Both the position numbers and the translations under genes were made by a program. Under the pieces are notes generated by a model. It was not told the origin of the DNA, did no database searches, and saw nothing but the letters and a program-made list of their open reading frames with translations. Below, one piece after another: positions 25,955 to 29,381 of a stretch of 29,381 nt of DNA. The stretch comes from JANWHF01 sp036276235 (GTDB lineage Bacteria > Planctomycetota > Phycisphaerae > Tepidisphaerales > Tepidisphaeraceae). Positions within the stretch are counted from its first letter, which is position 1. Every line of letters starts with the position of its first letter. The DNA lies in the NCBI GenBank assembly GCA_036276235.1, contig DATBDZ010000038.1, positions 1-29,381 of the forward strand. The letters run 5' to 3'.

Positions 25955-26086
25955 ATAAATTCGTAATTGGCGCAGCCGAGGCAAATCGGTTAGTTGAGTC
26001 CCATAACTGCAATCTGGGTAAGGACGGGAAGCTTTCGAAGGGTTCCGGCGCGTCAGTGGGTGAGGCCGGAGCCCTTTTCTTTTTTT
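25955..26086 (+). ncRNA. structured leader RNA ending in an intrinsic terminator
   Basis: A compact chain of hairpins precedes the RluA-family gene. CCGA-GGCAAA-TCGG is at 25976-25989 and CCCA/TGGG at 26000-26018. A composite hairpin follows, pairing 26023-26030 with 26043-26046 and 26051-26054 around a CTTTCGAAG tip (26032-26040), and then a strong terminator at 26040-26086. The composite hairpin uses the same bases as the 5' arm of the terminator, so the two structures exclude each other, as in attenuators and riboswitches. A weak promoter candidate is TTCAAA (25932-25937) with CATAAA (25954-25959). No known riboswitch class was recognised. The 5' end is uncertain; an independent small RNA is the alternative. 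Confidence 0.45.
26040..26086 (+). terminator. intrinsic terminator upstream of rluA-family gene
   Basis: A 10-bp stem, GGGTTCCGGC (26040-26049) with GCCGGAGCCC (26065-26074) including one G-U pair, is followed at once by the T-tract TTTTCTTTTTTT (26075-26086). It points rightward and ends 24 nt before the GTG start at 26111. The nearest upstream gene is on the opposite strand, so it does not serve as that gene's terminator. Confidence 0.85.
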
Positions 26087-26110
26087 ACACACACACGGTA
26101 CGGTTCGAGT

Positions 26111-26971
26111 GTGCAGAACCCTACGCTGATCGATTTCCTGGCCCGGCGCTTTCCCGCCTCTACGCGGACGACGTTGCGGCAGATGCTCAAGTCCGGGCGA
26201 GTTCGCGTGAACGGAAGTCGCGCCCTTGATGCCAAGCGGACCATCGAGCCGCGCGATAATGTTCAGGTCATCGATCGACCTCGCGAGGTGGCTCCCGACA
26301 CATCCAGACAACAGCATTCGCTGGCGATTGTTTATGAGGACGCCGACGTCCTCGTCGTGAACAAACCGGCGGGCTTGCTCACCAGCACTGTCCCGCGCGA
26401 GCCGCGCCCCACGCTGCTGGCGCAGGTTCGCGATTATCTAAAGGCAAGCGATCCCAAAGCACGCCTCGGCTTGATTCACCGCCTCGATCGTGACGCGACG
26501 GGCCTGCTGATCTTCTCCAAGAATGATGCTGCCTACACCTCCCTCAAGCACCAGTTCTATCACCACAGCGTGACGCGCGAGTATCTGGCGGTCGTGCACG
26601 GCGCGCCAAATCCGCCCGCCGGCCGAATTGAGAATCGCCTGACCGAGCATCCGGATGGCACCGTTCACGCCACGCGCAATATCAAAGCGCAGCGCGCCGT
26701 CACCGATTACCAGACAATCGCGCGGAGGGGAAAAAGGTCAGTGCTGAAAGTGACGCTGCACACCGGCCGCAAGCATCAGATCCGCGCGCACCTCAGCGGC
26801 CGCGGCGTTCCAATCGTGGGCGATACCGTATATGGCCCGGAGTCTGCGGAAGCCCACATTCTGCTGGCGGCGGTGCGACTGACGATCGAGCATCCGCAAA
26901 CGGGAAAGCAAATGACGTTTGAGATTCAGCCGCCTGCGTATTTTGATCGTGACCTGAGGCCGGGAGAATAG
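26111..26971 (+). CDS. RluA-family pseudouridine synthase with S4 domain
   Basis: A 286-residue enzyme that isomerises uridine to pseudouridine in rRNA (or tRNA). An S4-like RNA-binding domain lies at about residues 4-55 (DFLARRF...TLRQMLKSGRVRVNG). The RluA catalytic domain starts near 72 with VYEDADVLVVNKPAGLL. The catalytic motif is HRLDRDATG at 123-131 with Asp126. A later GRKHQIRAHLSGRGVPIVGD completes the fold. GTG 26111 is chosen because the frame upstream overlaps the terminator and hairpins; the SD is weak. Members related to RluD target 23S rRNA, but the exact site cannot be assigned here. Confidence 0.93.
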   Translation: MQNPTLIDFLARRFPASTRTTLRQMLKSGRVRVNGSRALDAKRTIEPRDNVQVIDRPREVAPDTSRQQHSLAIVYEDADVLVVNKPAGLLTSTVPREPRPTLLAQVRDYLKASDPKARLGLIHRLDRDATGLLIFSKNDAAYTSLKHQFYHHSVTREYLAVVHGAPNPPAGRIENRLTEHPDGTVHATRNIKAQRAVTDYQTIARRGKRSVLKVTLHTGRKHQIRAHLSGRGVPIVGDTVYGPESAEAHILLAAVRLTIEHPQTGKQMTFEIQPPAYFDRDLRPGE

Positions 26972-27022
26972 GGAGAGGGTTTCAGCGCGATCTGGGTGAT
27001 GGAAGATCGTCAGCTTCATCGG

Positions 27023-27685
27023 TCAGCGCAATGCCGCCGCGGCGCGCTTGATGACCACAACGTACGCATTGCCCCACATCTCGGCGCGCAAAAACTGCGG
27101 TGCCGCATCGGGGTTGCCGACGAAGGGGCGCAGAACCCAGCCCATCTGAATGCCGACGAAGGCGTAGATCATCAGCCAGACGATCAGCAACTGTCGATGA
27201 CGCGGATGGCGCTTTACGAGCGGGCGATAGAGCCGGCGCAGGACCTGCTGGCCGGCGAAGCTGGCGCCGCCGAACATCAGCGCGTTGAAGAGAATCGCCT
27301 GATCGTAATCGGATGAGGATGCGTACCAGAGCAGCGTGATCGGCGCGAAGGCGCAGAGCACGACGGTTAACGCCGCCTGTCCCGCGATCAGTGCGCGCAG
27401 CGCTTCGCCGAAATCGGCGCGCACGCCGAGAATCGTGTTGAGCACGAAGAAGCTCGGCAGGCTCAGAACAAATGTCGCCGCCAGCAGCAGCGGGACTTTC
27501 AACGCTGAGTAAATGATCTGCAGCCAGTGGCCGCCGGCCAGGCCGCTGAATGTTCCCATCGCAGCGCCATACGCGCCGCCGAAGATCGCAAGAATCAACA
27601 GCAGATGTCGGCGGCGCGTCGGCAGTGCGATGGCGGGGGAGCTGCCGCGCAGGAGACCATCAGCTCTTAGGATCAACGTCTTCAT
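27023..27685 (-). CDS. multi-pass membrane protein, paralogue of its upstream neighbour
   Basis: A 220-residue protein with about five hydrophobic helices (28-45, 60-87, 100-122, 130-148, 166-188). Shared landmarks with the protein encoded just upstream (27699-28619) include KVPLLLAATFVLSLPSFFVLN and GIQMGWVLRPFVGNP, so the two are paralogues. It lacks the proline/alanine-rich linker of the neighbour. The start ATG 27685 comes 13 nt after the neighbour's stop, with AGGG 8-9 nt upstream. Both are likely one operon and perhaps one complex. No named family was recognised; planctomycete genomes appear to carry related proteins (from memory, unverified). Confidence 0.82.
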   Translation of the reverse strand: MKTLILRADGLLRGSSPAIALPTRRRHLLLILAIFGGAYGAAMGTFSGLAGGHWLQIIYSALKVPLLLAATFVLSLPSFFVLNTILGVRADFGEALRALIAGQAALTVVLCAFAPITLLWYASSSDYDQAILFNALMFGGASFAGQQVLRRLYRPLVKRHPRHRQLLIVWLMIYAFVGIQMGWVLRPFVGNPDAAPQFLRAEMWGNAYVVVIKRAAAALR

Positions 27686-27698
27686 CGCTTGACCCTGA

Positions 27699-28619
27699 TT
27701 AGGAGAACAGATGGTGAAGAGCGCGATAGACCGCCTCGAAGAAGTTGGATTGCCGTGGGCGGAACAGCGTGAACGGAAGCGCCGGATTGCCGATAAATGG
27801 CCGCAGCACCCAACCCATCTGCGCGCCGACGATGGCAAACAGAATCAGCCACAGGCGGAAGACGAGGCGCACATTGCGGCTGACGGCCTGATCATCCAGC
27901 CAATCGAGCGCGCCACCGGAGGGCCTCGGATTTGGCAAAGGCAACGGCGCTGGATTTGACGGAGCAGCCGCAGGCGGCGCCTGCGGGGCTGCTGGGTCCG
28001 CAGCCGATTTCTCGGCCGGCCCGGCCACCGCAGGTGCTGACGGCACCGTCACAACCGGCGCAGGCGGCGCTGAAATCGGTTGCGGCCGAAGATTCAACTC
28101 CTGCGCCATCGACAGGCGATGCAACGTCTGCAACAGGAATCCCAGCCCCAGCAAACCCGAAATCGAAAACATGATTACGTTGAGCACGAGCATGAACGGA
28201 TAGCTGGTCGTGCAGACCGAGAAGAAGACGATGATCGTTCCGAACGATGCCAGCACGGCGAGCATCACCCCGAGCACGGCGATCAGCAGGCGCAGCACCG
28301 TCTTGAATGAAAGCCGCGATCCAACCAGCGCGTTGAATACATAGAGCGATGGAAAGGTGATCAGCAGCGTCAAAAAGAACAGCGAGGGAACTTTCACCGC
28401 GCTGGCGGCCAACTGCTCAAATCCCATCCGAACGTGCGGCGTCTTCCAGCGCCCGACCACCGCAAAGACTCCCATGCAGACGCCGTAGATGATCCCCAGC
28501 ATGAGGACAACGACAGACAACCCGCCGGCCGGAACGTCGATCGTTCCAGAGCGAAGTGCCGAGAGGCGAGTGACTTCCCCCTTCAAGATGCGATCCAGCG
28601 CGCCAATCCACTTGAGCAT
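27699..28619 (-). CDS. multi-pass membrane protein with Pro/Ala linker, paralogue of downstream gene
   Basis: A 306-residue protein with helices at about 33-55, 78-100, 107-136, 140-164 and 252-272. KVPSLFFLTLLITFPSLYVFN (76-96) and GAQMGWVLRPFIGNP (265-279) match the paralogue encoded at 27023-27685. An insertion of about 57 residues (180-236) rich in Pro and Ala separates the fourth helix from the last. ATG 28619 (preceded by GGGAAG) is preferred over the GTG at 28646. The final helix ends in a conserved aromatic-basic-proline motif (GWVLRPF), probably at a membrane interface. Function unknown. Confidence 0.82.
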   Translation of the reverse strand: MLKWIGALDRILKGEVTRLSALRSGTIDVPAGGLSVVVLMLGIIYGVCMGVFAVVGRWKTPHVRMGFEQLAASAVKVPSLFFLTLLITFPSLYVFNALVGSRLSFKTVLRLLIAVLGVMLAVLASFGTIIVFFSVCTTSYPFMLVLNVIMFSISGLLGLGFLLQTLHRLSMAQELNLRPQPISAPPAPVVTVPSAPAVAGPAEKSAADPAAPQAPPAAAPSNPAPLPLPNPRPSGGALDWLDDQAVSRNVRLVFRLWLILFAIVGAQMGWVLRPFIGNPALPFTLFRPRQSNFFEAVYRALHHLFS

Positions 28620-28726
28620 AATCTTCCCGATTTTGCAGGTGGGCACTCCTGCGGTTTGCAGCTTCTACGTGGGAGACAGGCGACCGGTTACGTCAAAGCA
28701 CGGCCCGTGCAGTCTTCCCTGCGGAA

Positions 28727-28921
28727 TGGGCGTCCCGCCCATGATTAGTCACCACGGAGGCACAGAGGCGCGCTTGTACTTCGATACGACACTGCGAAAC
28801 GGGATTGTTAATTTGGTTTTTATTGATTTCAGATTCGCGAAATACCGATCGAATTTCGAGCGCGCCTCCGTGTCTCCGTGCCTCCGTGGTGATTCTTCAG
28901 GGGCGGGACGCCCGTGCCACG
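28727..28921. repeat. long inverted-repeat element, copy 2
   Basis: The left arm (GGCGTCCCGCCC at 28729-28740, CACCACGGAGGCAC at 28750-28763) and right arm (GTGCCTCCGTGGTGATTC at about 28878-28895, GGGCGGGACGCCC at 28901-28913) enclose an AT-richer core. The core aligns, with divergence, to that of copy 1 at 23347-23560. Here both outer arms are present and the right one is the more complete (GTGCCACG). It occupies the non-coding gap 28620-28939, between the upstream membrane protein gene and the TolC-family gene; nothing else was seen there. Confidence 0.85.
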
Positions 28922-28939
28922 AATAGATCGACGCTGCAA

Positions 28940-29381
28940 TCACGGAGAGGAGCGGCTGCGCGCTGTTAGTTCGCCCTCGGCTATTTCCCAGCCACCGCCG
29001 AGGGCTTTGTAGAGCGCGATCAGATTTGTCGCGACGGCTTGATCGCTTTGCGCAAGTTGATCTTCGGATTGGTACAGCGCCAACTGCGACGCCAGCACAT
29101 TCAGAAAGTCCACCAGACCCGCGGCGTTCAATTGCTTGGCGAGATCAACCGCATGACGATTGGCTTCGACGGCTGACCTCAGCAACGTCTGGCGGGCCTG
29201 TTCGCGGTCGTAAGCGACCAGCGCCGTCTCCACATCCGCCAATGACTGGATGACCGCCTGGCGATATTGGATCAGCGCCTGTTCCTGCCGCGCGTTTTGC
29301 ACTTCGATGTTGGCGCGGATCTGGCCGGCGTCGAAGATCCGCCAACTCACCGATGGGCCGATCGACCAGAAGAGGCTTGAG
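28940..29381 (-). CDS. TolC/NodT-type outer membrane efflux protein, C-terminal part (partial)
   Basis: A partial gene running off the right edge; the last 146 or so residues are present. Reading continues without a break to the edge as SSLFWSIGPSVSWRIFDAGQ, typical of NodT/OprM family proteins just before the second coiled-coil helix hairpin. Long helices follow (IRANIEVQNARQEQALIQYR, then VETALVAYDREQ) and a second repeat hairpin with LLRSAVEANRHAVDLA. Family members form trimeric channels through the outer membrane as the exit of RND or ABC tripartite pumps. The pump and adaptor genes would be expected to the right of the window. Its N-terminal lipoprotein signal is not visible. Confidence 0.88.
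   Translation of the reverse strand, partial: SSLFWSIGPSVSWRIFDAGQIRANIEVQNARQEQALIQYRQAVIQSLADVETALVAYDREQARQTLLRSAVEANRHAVDLAKQLNAAGLVDFLNVLASQLALYQSEDQLAQSDQAVATNLIALYKALGGGWEIAEGELTARSRSSP

Noticed and set aside
25976..26060. Match to a known c-di-GMP-I, cobalamin, T-box or SRP RNA
   Set aside because: GGCAAA recalls the GEMM motif and GGGTTCCGGCGCG loosely recalls the T-box, but the partner motifs (GCAAAGCC, the B12 box, TGGNACCGCG, and the GGAAGG core of SRP RNA) are absent.
28749..28943. Minus-strand reading frame with SPRRHGDTEAR
   Set aside because: Translation of inverted-repeat copy 2; no independent evidence for a gene.

Overview
The window looks like a piece of a planctomycete chromosome, most likely from the Phycisphaerae/Tepidisphaerales side. 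This is inferred from content, not from a database match. The evidence is: two exported proteins with the LEPR-XLL type N-terminal motif (VEAMEPRQLLSA at 14782 and VEAIEGRVLLS at 19398); a MoxR/DUF58/BatA-like gene cluster; a futalosine-pathway menaquinone gene (mqnD); a TPR plus GT41 (SPINDLY-like) glycosyltransferase; GC-rich coding sequence; and many palindromic dispersed repeats between genes. No tRNA, rRNA, CRISPR array, transposase or phage gene was seen.

Layout. 1-351 is non-coding with palindromic repeats. 352-7804 (minus strand, read right to left) is a four-gene cluster: MoxR-type AAA+ ATPase, DUF58 protein, and two large membrane-anchored von Willebrand A (vWA) proteins. Families of this kind act together as ATPase plus metal-binding adhesion domains. 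The gaps between its genes hold dispersed inverted repeats. 7805-8288 is a repeat cluster. 8289-10966 (plus) encodes two exported proteins in tandem: an HExxH zincin-like protein and a HEAT/DUF4034-like protein. 10976-13633 (minus) is an exported WD40 protein, and 13775-14467 (minus) a small PD-(D/E)XK nuclease-like protein. 14782-16284 is a LEPR-XLL surface protein, followed by a diacylglycerol/undecaprenol kinase and a SpoIIE-type phosphatase, then mqnD on the minus strand.

19398-23317 pairs a LEPR-XLL beta-helix protein with a TPR/O-GlcNAc-transferase-like protein starting 11 nt later, which suggests an exported protein and its glycosylating enzyme. 23616-25591 carries a Ycf46-like AAA ATPase and a small conserved-looking protein. 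A small membrane protein (minus) and an S4/RluA pseudouridine synthase (plus) diverge from about 25831-26110. That interval contains the most interesting non-coding signal: a structured leader ending in a strong intrinsic terminator just upstream of the pseudouridine synthase, with an alternative hairpin that would occlude the terminator. 27023-28619 (minus) holds two adjacent, clearly paralogous membrane proteins. The window ends inside a TolC/NodT-type outer membrane efflux gene whose N-terminus lies beyond the right edge.

Start codons were often moved inward from the longest frame, using Shine-Dalgarno (SD) spacing, signal peptides and domain boundaries. Several are GTG. No homology search could be run, so family names rest on motifs recognised by eye.
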